A stretch of 64,000 nt of DNA, taken from UBA1181 sp963648205 (GTDB lineage Bacteria; Bacteroidota; Bacteroidia; Bacteroidales; Paludibacteraceae). Shown one piece after another: positions 28,304-37,723 of this stretch. Position numbers and translations under genes: made by a program. Below the pieces are notes generated by a model, which had not been told where the DNA came from, did no database searches, and saw only the letters and a program-made list of their open reading frames with translations. Numbering within the stretch: position 1 is the first letter of the stretch; the number at the start of each line of letters is the position of its first letter. Location of the stretch: assembly GCA_963648205.1 (NCBI GenBank), contig CAVJCT010000068.1:1-64000 (forward strand). Reading direction: 5' to 3'.

Positions 28304-28498
28304 CTAATTTTTGTGTCGGTTTTGTCTCTTGCGCTTATACTCAGCCTTCATCTTCGCAGCTCCAGAACCATGCGCTCCTTTCACATACGAAGTACGTTTG
28401 GCTTTCGTCTTCACACCCTTCTTTTCGTCTTTATTGACATACTCAGACGATTTTCTGAAAACCGTCCCATGCTCCAATATATGTTGAATATCATCCAT
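28304..28498 (-). CDS. Small lysine-rich basic protein
   Basis: 64 residues, about a third Lys/Arg, ending in MKAEYKRKRQNRHKN. It starts with ATG at 28498, 48 bases after cca ends on the same strand. The composition suggests nucleic-acid binding, perhaps ribosomal RNA. No family is recognised, and low-complexity basic frames can arise by chance, so confidence is moderate. Confidence 0.5.
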   Translation of the reverse strand: MDDIQHILEHGTVFRKSSEYVNKDEKKGVKTKAKRTSYVKGAHGSGAAKMKAEYKRKRQNRHKN

Positions 28499-28546
28499 AT
28501 CTACACTTAAAGTTTTAGTTTATGTAAAATATCGTAAAGTGCTATA

Positions 28547-29953
28547 TCACACATTCTTCTCTATTCCTAATTTCTTAGCCTCCTGTATCATAAACTCATA
28601 CGCAGGCTCATATTCGTTAGGAATAATTCCATCCAAAATGGCATCTTTGATTGCATTCTTTATCTTACCAATCTCAGCGCATGGTGGCAGATTGAACACC
28701 TTCATAATCTCCTCACCCGACACTGGTGGTTGGAAATTGCGGATTCTGTCTTTCTCCTCAATCTCCTTCATCTTCTGCTGCACCTTCGCATAATTCTCCT
28801 TATACTTGCGCACCCTCTCCTGATTCTTCGAGGTGATGTCCGCCTGGCAGAGAATCATCAAGGCATCAATATCATCGCCCGCATCGAAAAGCAAACGTCG
28901 AATGGCAGAATCGGTTACTCCATCCTCCACCAACGCAATCGGACGCATGTGGAGCAGCACCATCTTGATGACAAACTTCATCTTCTCGTTCATCGGCATC
29001 TTCATGCGTTTGAACAACTTCGACGTAATCTTCGCTCCTACATAATTATGATTGTAGAACGTCCACCCTACTTTATCAACCCACTTTTTCGTGGCTGGTT
29101 TTCCCACATCATGAAGCAAGGCTGCCCAACGTAACCAAAGGTCGTCCGATTTCTCAGCGACACTATCAACCACCTGCATAGTATGGGTGAAATTATTCTT
29201 ATGTCCGACACCGTCTTTCTCTTCCGTGGCAGCCAAGGCGTGAATCTCTGGCAAAACCAACTCCATCAATCCACACTGCTCCATCAAGACAAGTCCTACG
29301 GATGGACGTTTAGACATCATAATCTTATTCAACTCCTCGTTGATACGCTCTTTCGTGATGATCGAAATACGCTCTTTCATCCTGCCCAACGCCTCGAACG
29401 TGTTCTGCTCGATAAAGAAAGACAACTGAGAGGCGAAACGCACGCAACGCATCATTCGCAATGGGTCGTCGCTAAAGGTTACGTCTGGATTCAATGGTGT
29501 GCGCAAAATCTTATTTTCCAAATCCTGCATACCGTTGAATGGGTCGACCAACTCGCCAAACCGCGCTTTGTTCAAGCATAAAGCCATCGCATTCACCGTG
29601 AAATCACGCCTGTTTTGGTCGTCTTCCAACGTTCCATTTTCAACAATAGGATTACGCGAATCTGCTCGGTACGACTCTTTTCTGGCTCCGACAAACTCCA
29701 CTTCTATATGTTTCAACTTCACTTGAGCCGTTCCAAAACTCTTGAAAACTGAGAGGGTGCTACCCTTCCACGCTTTATGAAACGCCTCCGCTACGGCTAT
29801 TCCCGAACCGACAACCACCACATCTATATCGTTAGATGGTCTCTCTAACAGAATATCACGCACAAAACCACCAATCACATAACACTCAACGCCTTGCGAA
29901 TCAGCCACTTCCGAAATCAGTCGGAAGACCTTGTTATCCAAGTATTTTTCCAC
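28547..29953 (-). CDS. cca: CCA tRNA nucleotidyltransferase with HD domain
   Basis: A 468-residue class II nucleotidyltransferase that builds or repairs the 3' CCA end of tRNAs. The head carries GGFVRDILLERPSNDIDVVV with the catalytic DxD, followed by RRDFTVNAMAL and RMMRCVRFASQLSF. A C-terminal HD phosphohydrolase domain has HDVGKPATK. The two tRNA genes in this window do not encode CCA, consistent with a need for this enzyme. Confidence 0.94.
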   Translation of the reverse strand: MEKYLDNKVFRLISEVADSQGVECYVIGGFVRDILLERPSNDIDVVVVGSGIAVAEAFHKAWKGSTLSVFKSFGTAQVKLKHIEVEFVGARKESYRADSRNPIVENGTLEDDQNRRDFTVNAMALCLNKARFGELVDPFNGMQDLENKILRTPLNPDVTFSDDPLRMMRCVRFASQLSFFIEQNTFEALGRMKERISIITKERINEELNKIMMSKRPSVGLVLMEQCGLMELVLPEIHALAATEEKDGVGHKNNFTHTMQVVDSVAEKSDDLWLRWAALLHDVGKPATKKWVDKVGWTFYNHNYVGAKITSKLFKRMKMPMNEKMKFVIKMVLLHMRPIALVEDGVTDSAIRRLLFDAGDDIDALMILCQADITSKNQERVRKYKENYAKVQQKMKEIEEKDRIRNFQPPVSGEEIMKVFNLPPCAEIGKIKNAIKDAILDGIIPNEYEPAYEFMIQEAKKLGIEKNV

Positions 29954-30084
29954 CTTTCGATCTTCTTTTTCGTCTCTTTTTGTCTCTATTTATAAAACGT
30001 TTATTTTCTTACTTACAAACGCATTTACTTGCAAAAATAGCAAATTAGTACGAATTTTGCCGTGTTCAAATTTATTGTTTTCGT

Positions 30085-31494
30085 ATGCAACCCATTTCTG
30101 AGGATTTTATCCGCCAAATGAATAGTCTTTTAGGTGAAAAAGAGACTGCTGATTTACTGAAAGCCATTGATAGCGAGCGTGTTACAAGTGTTCGCTTCAA
30201 CATCGCTAAATGTGATGAAAGCACACTGAATGCGATTGCCGCTTCTGATAAGATTCCTTGGTGCAAATCGGGTAAATATCTGTCAAACAGACCATTATTC
30301 ACAATGGATCCGTTTCTTCACGCTGGGGTTTACTACCCTCAAGAGGCGGCCTCTATGTTCCTTGAATATGCTGTAAATCAATATTTTGACAAATTAGAGA
30401 CGGACGAACCACTGATGTTGGATTTGTGTGCTTCTCCTGGTGGAAAATCGTCTATTTTGGCATCAATTCTCGATGGAAAGGGCTGGTTGGTGGCTAACGA
30501 GGTGATGAAAACGCGTGTTGGCATTCTTAACGAAAATCTGACGAAATGGGGCGCACCGAACGTTACGGTTACGCAAAACGACCCTAAAGAGTTTGGTAAA
30601 CTGCCAGGCATCTTCGACCTCATCCTTGTAGATGCGCCTTGCTCGGGCGAGGGTATGTTCCGCAAAGATGACAAAGCCATCGAAGACTGGTCGCTCAACA
30701 ACGTGCAACTCTGCTGCGAAAGACAACGCCGCATCGTGTCTGATGTCTTCCCCGCCCTTAAAGAAAACGGTTTACTCATCTACAGCACCTGCACCTACAA
30801 CGATGAGGAGAACGAGAAAAATGTGCGTTGGATTGCCGAAACTTTAGGTGCTGACATTCTGAAAATCGACATCAATCCAGAATGGAACATCACCGAAACA
30901 GACTGCGGCTACCACTTCTACCCTCACAAAACGAAGGGCGAAGGACTGTTCCTCGCTATTCTTCAAAAGACAGCGGAACAATCAACTTTGAAACTGAAAT
31001 CTGGGAAAAACGGAAGAGGAAACGCAAAATCTAAAAATGCTCCTCTTCCTCAAAACATCAAAAATCAATGCAATGAATGGTTGAATGACAATTATGAATT
31101 TGTTTTTGAAAACAATGAAATCTCTGCCGTTACCAAATCATTCATCGACTACACAAACCTCTTCCAACAAAACCTGCGCACACTTCGCAACGGTCTTCCC
31201 ATCGGAACGCTAAAAGGCAAGGATATCATCCCCGACGAGGCTTTGGCTCTTACTTGGGCACTCAAAAAAGATGCCTTTCCAACGGTAGAATGCGACTGGA
31301 AGATGGCAATTCAATACCTCAAAAAAGAGAATCTTGTACTTTCTGATGTTCCTCAAGGCATCGTTCTCTTCACTTTCAAAAACATTCCTTTAGGATTTGG
31401 CAAAAACTTGGGGAACAGATGTAACAACCTATTCCCTCAAGAATGGCGTATCAGAATGGAGATGGACGAAAACGGCTATCAACCAGTACTTTAA
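30085..31494 (+). CDS. RsmF-like rRNA (cytosine-C5) methyltransferase
   Basis: A 469-residue AdoMet-dependent RNA m5C methyltransferase. Motif I is DLCASPGGKSS, motif IV with the first cysteine is DAPCSGEGMF, and motif VI with the catalytic cysteine is YSTCTYNDEENE. A C-terminal extension after about residue 310, containing LPIGTLKGKDIIPDEALAL, is a PUA-like RNA-binding region. The architecture matches RsmF/YebU-type enzymes that modify 16S rRNA. It is divergent from cca with a 131-base AT-rich spacer. Confidence 0.92.
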   Translation: MQPISEDFIRQMNSLLGEKETADLLKAIDSERVTSVRFNIAKCDESTLNAIAASDKIPWCKSGKYLSNRPLFTMDPFLHAGVYYPQEAASMFLEYAVNQYFDKLETDEPLMLDLCASPGGKSSILASILDGKGWLVANEVMKTRVGILNENLTKWGAPNVTVTQNDPKEFGKLPGIFDLILVDAPCSGEGMFRKDDKAIEDWSLNNVQLCCERQRRIVSDVFPALKENGLLIYSTCTYNDEENEKNVRWIAETLGADILKIDINPEWNITETDCGYHFYPHKTKGEGLFLAILQKTAEQSTLKLKSGKNGRGNAKSKNAPLPQNIKNQCNEWLNDNYEFVFENNEISAVTKSFIDYTNLFQQNLRTLRNGLPIGTLKGKDIIPDEALALTWALKKDAFPTVECDWKMAIQYLKKENLVLSDVPQGIVLFTFKNIPLGFGKNLGNRCNNLFPQEWRIRMEMDENGYQPVL

Positions 31495-31549
31495 GCAAGT
31501 ATTTTTTACTATTTTAAGCACATTGTGCAATTCTCATTTGCACAACATG

Positions 31550-34500
31550 CTAAGCATATTCTGAACTTAACCAGTAGGTTAAATTCAACGAGTCTAATGC
31601 CGTCAACAGTTCTCTATTCACGGTCAGATAGGTGTTTCGCGACTTTAAATTGATTGGATGTGAATAGGACGACAACTGCAATACCAAATGCAGACTTGCA
31701 CCGCTTTCACCTCCATTATTCATCTTCTCCGTTATCAACGTTTTGAAATCCAACAACTTAGTGTTGAGATCAGACTCCTCTATAGCATTGATTCTGACGT
31801 AAATGTCTTTCACACCTGTTTTTGCCACATCCGACAAGAACTGCACTCCGTGATACATCAATCGTCTCGTCTTATCATAACTGTTTCGCTTGCCATACTT
31901 GCCTCTCAACATAATACTATAGCCTACAGTCAGATAATTTCCATATTTTCCAATTTCATCACTAAAGAATGTGAATTGATGGGTTCCAGAATAGTCTTGC
32001 AGCGACACAATGCGCATCAGATTGCCCGATTTCGTAGTTACCTCTTTCACTGCTGTAACCATTCCTCCGACAATCACCTCTTTGTCTTGCATTGCCACTT
32101 CCTTCTCTTCATTGACGAACAGAGGTCCATTCCAATCGTCCGAAAAGTCAATCATTTCGGCATTGCAAATATGTTTCAAAGCAACATAATAATCGTCTAA
32201 TGGATGGGATGAGAGGAAGATGCCGACCAACTCACGCTCCTTGTTCAATTTGTCCATTCTCGAGATTGACTCCACCTTCGGAATTTTAGGTTTCGTCACC
32301 ATCGCATCCATTTCGGAACTATCGAACAGACTGAGTTGCAGTTGCACTTTTCCTTTGTCATTCTGCACTCTCGTACCATACGCATGAATGCTATCGACAA
32401 AGGCTGCTTGCATGAAATTCTCCCTTTTCACCTCAGGGAAACAGTCGAACGCTCCTGCCATCGCCAAGGTCTCCATGGTCTTCTTTCCACACGCCGTCAG
32501 GTTGACACGCTCCACGAAATCGTAGATATCTTTGTATTTGCCGTTTTTCTCACGCTCTTTTATAATCGCGTCGACAGCACCCATACCTACTCCTTTTATT
32601 CCTGCTAATCCGAATCGAATGTTGCCCTCACTGTTAGAGGTGAAGTTATGCTCACTCTCATTGACATCTGGAATCAACACCTTGATACCCATACGTTTAC
32701 ATTCGTCCATAAACTTCGTGATATCCGAGATGCTATCCATGCTTCGTGTCAAGTTGGCTGCCATATAATCGGCTGGATAGTGGGCTTTCAAGTAGGCCGT
32801 CTGATAGGCAACCCAAGAGTAACAAGTGGCATGCGATTTATTGAACGCGTAGGATGCAAATTTCTCCCAGTCTGCCCAAATCTTCTCCAATGTAGCTTTC
32901 GGGTGCCCATTCGCCTCTCCTTGCGTAACAAATTTCGGTTTCAACTTGTTCAACACCGCAATCTGCTTCTTACCCATCGCCTTACGCAACATATCAGACT
33001 CACCACGGGTGAAGTTCGCCAGCAGACGACTCAAAAGCATGACCTGCTCCTGGTAGACCGTTACGCCGTAGGTGTCTTTCAGATACTGCTCCATGCACGG
33101 AATATCGTACTCTATCGGCTCATGCCCCTGCTTTCTGGCAATAAACTGCGGAATATAGTCCATTGGTCCCGGACGATACAACGCATTCATCGCAATCAAG
33201 TCTTCAAACACACTTGGTTGCAACTGGCGCAAATATTTCTGCATTCCAGGCGACTCAAACTGGAACGTTCCAATCGTCGCTCCTTCACTATAGAGTTTAT
33301 AGGTCGCCTCATCGTCAATCGGAATGGTGTCTATATCCAAATCAATTCCATGCGATAATTTGATATTTTTCAAGGCTTCCTTAATGATACTCAACGTTTT
33401 AAGTCCAAGGAAGTCCATCTTGATCAATCCAACAGACTCGATTACGTGACCATCATACTGGGTTACCATCACATCCTCATTCGTGTCTTTATCACGAACG
33501 GTTGAAACTGGTGCGAAATTGGTCAAATCATCTGCACCGATGATAACTCCACACGCATGGATTCCAATCTGACGAATCGTATCCTCCAACTGCGTCGCAT
33601 AACGAATCATCGAAGAGACATTCTCGTCACTGCCTTCGTAATATCGCTTAAACTCAGGGACATACTTCAAACAGTTTCGCAAATTCACCTTAGGCGACTT
33701 GCCCTTCTCATCTTTGATACTATCATCAAATTTATCTGGGATACAACGTTTTATATCTGCAACGGTCTGTAACGGAATTTCCTGCACACGACTTACATCC
33801 TGAATAGACGACTTCGTAGCCATCGTTCCGTAAGTGATGATATGCGCAACCTTCTCCTTTCCATATTTCTTTGTTACCCAACGCAGTACCTCGCCACGAC
33901 CATCATCATCAAAGTCCACATCAATATCAGGGAGGGAAATACGGTCTGGGTTCAAGAAACGCTCGAACAGCAAATCATACTTCAGCGGGTCAACGTCCGT
34001 AATCTTCAAACAATAGGCAACCACCGAACCTGCTGCAGATCCACGACCTGGACCCACCGACACGCCCAACTCTTCCCTCGCTGCTCGAATATAATCCATC
34101 ACAATCAAGAAATAACCTGGGAATCCCATCGTTTTCATGATGTGCAACTCGAAGATGATTCGGTCTCGCTGCTCATCCGTCATATTCTCGCCATAGCGTT
34201 TATGAGCACCCTTCCACGCCAAATCTGCCAAATAATCGGCCTCCAATTTGATACGATACAGTTTCTCATATCCGCCTAAACGCTTAATCTTTTTTTCCGC
34301 ATCTTCCTGAGAAAGAACGACTTCGCCCTTCTCATTTCTCGTGAATTCATCGAACAAATCCTGCTCGGTGAATTTTTTGCGATACTCCTCCTCAGTTCCA
34401 AAACTCTCTGGAATATCAAACTTCGGCATGATAGGGCCAGACTCTATCGAATAGGTCTCAACCTTACTTGCAACCTCCAAAGTATTGGTCAACGTCTCGG

Positions 34501-35452
34501 GAATATCACTGAAAATGGCTGACATCTCCTCGGGCGACTTCAACCACTCCTGCTTCGTGTAGTGCATTCGGTCTTCGTCTTTCAGCAATTTACCCGTACT
34601 CAAACAAATCAAACGGTCATGCGCCTCGCCATGCTCCTCTTCCACAAAGTGAACATCGTTCGTTGCAATAACCTTCACACCCGTCTCTTTTCCTAACCTC
34701 AAAATATCAGGATTGATTTGCTTCTGTCGCTCATACACATTGTGGTCGGCATTCGGCTTGTCCGTCTCATGGCGCATGATCTCTAAATAATAATCCTCGC
34801 CAAAGACACTTTTAAACCATTCCACCGACTTTTTCGCCTCATCATATTTGCCGGCAATCAACAACTGATCAATCTCACCTCCCAAACAAGCCGACGAAAC
34901 AATCAAACCCTCATGATACTGCTGCAAAATGTTTTTATCAATACGCGGACGATGGTAGTTTCCATCCACCCACGCTATGGACACCAACTTACAAAGGTTC
35001 TGATATCCTTTCTTATTCTTTGCCAACAAGGTAAGGTGCCATCCACTTTTGTCGACAATCACCTCCTTACCTGTCTCGGGATTAATCTCCTTAAAATCTT
35101 TATCCTTATCATAGAGTGTTCTTCGCGCACAATAGGCTTCCACACCAATGATCGGAGTGAAAAATTGGGTGTTCAAATCTTCTATCGCTGCCTTGGCTGC
35201 CTCTTTCTGCTCCTCGGTCGACTCTTCAGAGTCAATAATCGCCTGCTGCTCCTTGATTTGATCCTTCACCTTGCCGTTCACCTTGTTGGAATAATCAGTA
35301 AACTCCTTGATTCCAAACATGTTACCGTGATCGGTCAACGCTATCGCATTCATACCGCATTTGCGCGCTTTATCAATCAAATCTGGCACCTTCGACATTC
35401 CATCCAATATCGAATAATGAGAGTGGACATGCAAATGAACAAATTTTCCCAT
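31550..35452 (-). CDS. dnaE: DNA polymerase III subunit alpha
   Basis: The 1300-residue replicative polymerase. The PHP domain begins HLHVHSHYSILDGMSK, the palm has GPGRGSAAGSVVAYCL, and the catalytic aspartates lie in PDIDVDFDDDGRGEVL. Fingers, a tandem helix-hairpin-helix segment (GLAGIKGVGMGAVDAI) and a C-terminal OB fold (VIVGGMVTAVKEVTTKSG) follow. It is intact and of usual length for the phylum. A strong promoter sits 78 bases upstream. Confidence 0.97.
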   Translation of the reverse strand: MGKFVHLHVHSHYSILDGMSKVPDLIDKARKCGMNAIALTDHGNMFGIKEFTDYSNKVNGKVKDQIKEQQAIIDSEESTEEQKEAAKAAIEDLNTQFFTPIIGVEAYCARRTLYDKDKDFKEINPETGKEVIVDKSGWHLTLLAKNKKGYQNLCKLVSIAWVDGNYHRPRIDKNILQQYHEGLIVSSACLGGEIDQLLIAGKYDEAKKSVEWFKSVFGEDYYLEIMRHETDKPNADHNVYERQKQINPDILRLGKETGVKVIATNDVHFVEEEHGEAHDRLICLSTGKLLKDEDRMHYTKQEWLKSPEEMSAIFSDIPETLTNTLEVASKVETYSIESGPIMPKFDIPESFGTEEEYRKKFTEQDLFDEFTRNEKGEVVLSQEDAEKKIKRLGGYEKLYRIKLEADYLADLAWKGAHKRYGENMTDEQRDRIIFELHIMKTMGFPGYFLIVMDYIRAAREELGVSVGPGRGSAAGSVVAYCLKITDVDPLKYDLLFERFLNPDRISLPDIDVDFDDDGRGEVLRWVTKKYGKEKVAHIITYGTMATKSSIQDVSRVQEIPLQTVADIKRCIPDKFDDSIKDEKGKSPKVNLRNCLKYVPEFKRYYEGSDENVSSMIRYATQLEDTIRQIGIHACGVIIGADDLTNFAPVSTVRDKDTNEDVMVTQYDGHVIESVGLIKMDFLGLKTLSIIKEALKNIKLSHGIDLDIDTIPIDDEATYKLYSEGATIGTFQFESPGMQKYLRQLQPSVFEDLIAMNALYRPGPMDYIPQFIARKQGHEPIEYDIPCMEQYLKDTYGVTVYQEQVMLLSRLLANFTRGESDMLRKAMGKKQIAVLNKLKPKFVTQGEANGHPKATLEKIWADWEKFASYAFNKSHATCYSWVAYQTAYLKAHYPADYMAANLTRSMDSISDITKFMDECKRMGIKVLIPDVNESEHNFTSNSEGNIRFGLAGIKGVGMGAVDAIIKEREKNGKYKDIYDFVERVNLTACGKKTMETLAMAGAFDCFPEVKRENFMQAAFVDSIHAYGTRVQNDKGKVQLQLSLFDSSEMDAMVTKPKIPKVESISRMDKLNKERELVGIFLSSHPLDDYYVALKHICNAEMIDFSDDWNGPLFVNEEKEVAMQDKEVIVGGMVTAVKEVTTKSGNLMRIVSLQDYSGTHQFTFFSDEIGKYGNYLTVGYSIMLRGKYGKRNSYDKTRRLMYHGVQFLSDVAKTGVKDIYVRINAIEESDLNTKLLDFKTLITEKMNNGGESGASLHLVLQLSSYSHPINLKSRNTYLTVNRELLTALDSLNLTYWLSSEYA

Positions 35453-35529
35453 ATCTAACCTTTATTGTGGTTATCTCATTGTATTTCAGAGATTTACAAA
35501 CAAGACAACATCGTAAGAAACACTTCTTT

Positions 35530-35561
35530 CAAAGTTACACCCTTCTTACGCTTTTAACAAA
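35530..35561 (-). promoter_or_regulatory. dnaE promoter
   Basis: On the minus strand TTTG (complement 35558-35561), a 20-base spacer, and TAACTTTG (complement 35530-35537) match the Bacteroidota TTTG-N19/20-TAnnTTTG consensus. Confidence 0.75.
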
Positions 35562-35624
35562 ATTATTGCAAACGTGTTATCAACAAAGCCGAAAATTCTT
35601 TCATCGCTGATTTATGCTCGCTAG

Positions 35625-36809
35625 TTATACCATCTTCTTAGCCTTCACCAATACTTTCTTATCCCCTAAGGTTGTCGCAAAAAGATAGACTTCTCCGCCC
35701 TCTCCTATCTTCAATTTGTCTCTTAACTGATTGACAGTCAACGGGAAATTTCTAACCGTGATATTGGCTTTCTTACAGTCTCCTAATTGCTCCTTCAACT
35801 CTTTCTTGTTCATTGAGAAAGTTGATTTTACCTCAAACGAACGTCCAGGAAAAGCTTCAATACGCTCGTCCGACGTATATAAATGGCTACTTGCCGCCAA
35901 TTTATTCACAGCAAAACGCTCCGACAAAATCTTAAATGCGCCTGCTTTCATCACCGAAGCGTTCGGCTCATACAGGTAACGCCCCATCTCCGTCGCATAT
36001 CGTGCTAAACAAGCCGTCTCTTCTGCTAATGAATAGGTCAAAGATTCCTCTTTCTTACCCAAATTCACACATTTCACACGAACATCGTCAGACTTCTCTC
36101 TCGTCAACTGGAAAAGCAACTCCTTGCATTCATTGTTCAATGACACAATATGCAATTCATTCACTTTTTCTAACTCCTTAATTGCCAACGAAATATCCAA
36201 CATCGGAGAGTATTTTATCCACACCGATGGAGACACCTCTAACAGACGCTCTTTCCACTCCAAAAGATTCGGACTACAATCACTGATGGAAACAACTTTC
36301 TTACCTGACTCATCTCGTCTGGCTGGGTCTATGAAAACCGTGCTAAATTGTTTATTATCAGACAAAAATGTCTCCATTGTCTGATGACAAACCTCGAAAT
36401 TTGAAACTTCTAAACTGTTGAGATTCTGCTGCGCTAAATCACACAACTCCTCATTCTGCTCTACATAATACGAATGTTTGAAATTCCTCGCCACAAATGA
36501 AAAATCAACGCCCATTCCTCCCGTCAAATCGGCATAAACATCACCTTCTCCAATAACCGACTGTTTATATTTTGCCGTCTCCTCCGATGAACACTGCTCT
36601 AACGACAAATGAACAGGATAGACAACAGTCTCATTTTCAGCCCACGAAGGCACTTTCTTCTTGGCGATTTGCCACCCTGCAATCTGTTGCAGAACATACA
36701 AATGCTCATCTGCCGTGAAGCCATCCCGCTTTAAAGCCAACAAGCGCACATCCTCCTCCCGATGAAGTCGAATGTACGCTTTTATCTTATCATTAGATTC
36801 CAAATTCAT
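35625..36809 (-). CDS. THUMP-like class I SAM-dependent methyltransferase
   Basis: A 394-residue protein with an AdoMet-binding core: motif I YADLTGGMGVDFSFVARNF, an acidic loop YYVEQNEELCDLAQQNL, and the motif IV-like VFIDPARRDESGKK. The C-terminal third (IEAFPGRSFEVKSTFSMN) matches the THUMP-like region common in Bacteroidota homologues. An RNA substrate is likely by family, but no target is established. It begins 14 bases after purU ends, so the two are probably co-transcribed. Confidence 0.85.
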   Translation of the reverse strand: MNLESNDKIKAYIRLHREEDVRLLALKRDGFTADEHLYVLQQIAGWQIAKKKVPSWAENETVVYPVHLSLEQCSSEETAKYKQSVIGEGDVYADLTGGMGVDFSFVARNFKHSYYVEQNEELCDLAQQNLNSLEVSNFEVCHQTMETFLSDNKQFSTVFIDPARRDESGKKVVSISDCSPNLLEWKERLLEVSPSVWIKYSPMLDISLAIKELEKVNELHIVSLNNECKELLFQLTREKSDDVRVKCVNLGKKEESLTYSLAEETACLARYATEMGRYLYEPNASVMKAGAFKILSERFAVNKLAASSHLYTSDERIEAFPGRSFEVKSTFSMNKKELKEQLGDCKKANITVRNFPLTVNQLRDKLKIGEGGEVYLFATTLGDKKVLVKAKKMV

Positions 36810-36823
36810 TGGAAATCAATTCA

Positions 36824-37687
36824 TTAACTGAATACAACAGTACGATTCTTATAGACTAAGACCTTTCTGTCAACGTGTTTCTCAACGGCACGAGAAAGGA
36901 CGATCTTCTCCAAATCCTGTCCTTTATGGATGAACGACTGCACCGTGTCTTTGTGGGTTACACGCACAACATCCTGCTCGATAATCGGACCAGCATCCAA
37001 CTCGCTCGTTACATAATGACTCGTCGCACCAATAATCTTCACACCTCTCTCGTAGGCTGCGTGATATGGTTTTGCACCCACGAAGGCTGGCAAGAACGAA
37101 TGGTGAATATTGATGATTCGGTTAGGATACTCCTTAATCATCTCTGGAGAAATAATCTGCATATAGCGAGCCAACACGATGAAATCGATATGCTCGTTGC
37201 GCAAAAGTTCCATCTCCTGAGGCTCTAACTCAGCCTTATTGTCTTTGTTTATAGGGAAAACATGGAACGGAATACCAAACTTCTGACCAATCCACTCCAA
37301 ATCTGGATGGTTGCTCACAATCATCGGTATCTCCACATTGAGACCGCCATCCATATAACGAGACAAAATATCGAACAAGCAATGAGACATTTTTGAAACG
37401 AACAACGCCATTCTCAACTTGTCTTGTGAAAAATGGAGTTCGAAACTCATCTCGTAGCGGTTAGCGAAAAGGGTGCGGAATATGTCCTCAATCTTCTCCT
37501 TTGGAATGCCAAAGCCTTCCAAATCCCACTCTACACGCATGAAAAACACATTCTGCACATAGTCTACATACTGATCCAAGTAGACAATGTTTCCTTTATT
37601 CTCGTTGATGAACTCGGTAACTGCCGCCAAAATTCCCTGCTTATCAGGACAGTGAATCAGCAATATCGCAGTCTCTTTCTTATCCAT
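36824..37687 (-). CDS. purU: Formyltetrahydrofolate deformylase
   Basis: A 287-residue enzyme hydrolysing 10-formyltetrahydrofolate to formate and tetrahydrofolate, balancing one-carbon units and feeding PurT. An N-terminal ACT domain starts LIHCPDKQGILAAVTEFI. The catalytic domain has the family's NIHHSFLPAFVGAKPYHAAY and the Asp in SELDAGPIIEQD. All motifs are intact. Confidence 0.95.
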   Translation of the reverse strand: MDKKETAILLIHCPDKQGILAAVTEFINENKGNIVYLDQYVDYVQNVFFMRVEWDLEGFGIPKEKIEDIFRTLFANRYEMSFELHFSQDKLRMALFVSKMSHCLFDILSRYMDGGLNVEIPMIVSNHPDLEWIGQKFGIPFHVFPINKDNKAELEPQEMELLRNEHIDFIVLARYMQIISPEMIKEYPNRIINIHHSFLPAFVGAKPYHAAYERGVKIIGATSHYVTSELDAGPIIEQDVVRVTHKDTVQSFIHKGQDLEKIVLSRAVEKHVDRKVLVYKNRTVVFS

Positions 37688-37723
37688 ACTTATATATACC
37701 CTTCCGTTTTTATTATTTCTTGT

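Noticed and set aside
32648..33358. Long plus-strand frame antisense to dnaE
   Set aside because: It lies wholly inside the intact dnaE gene and has no recognisable motif or start signal.
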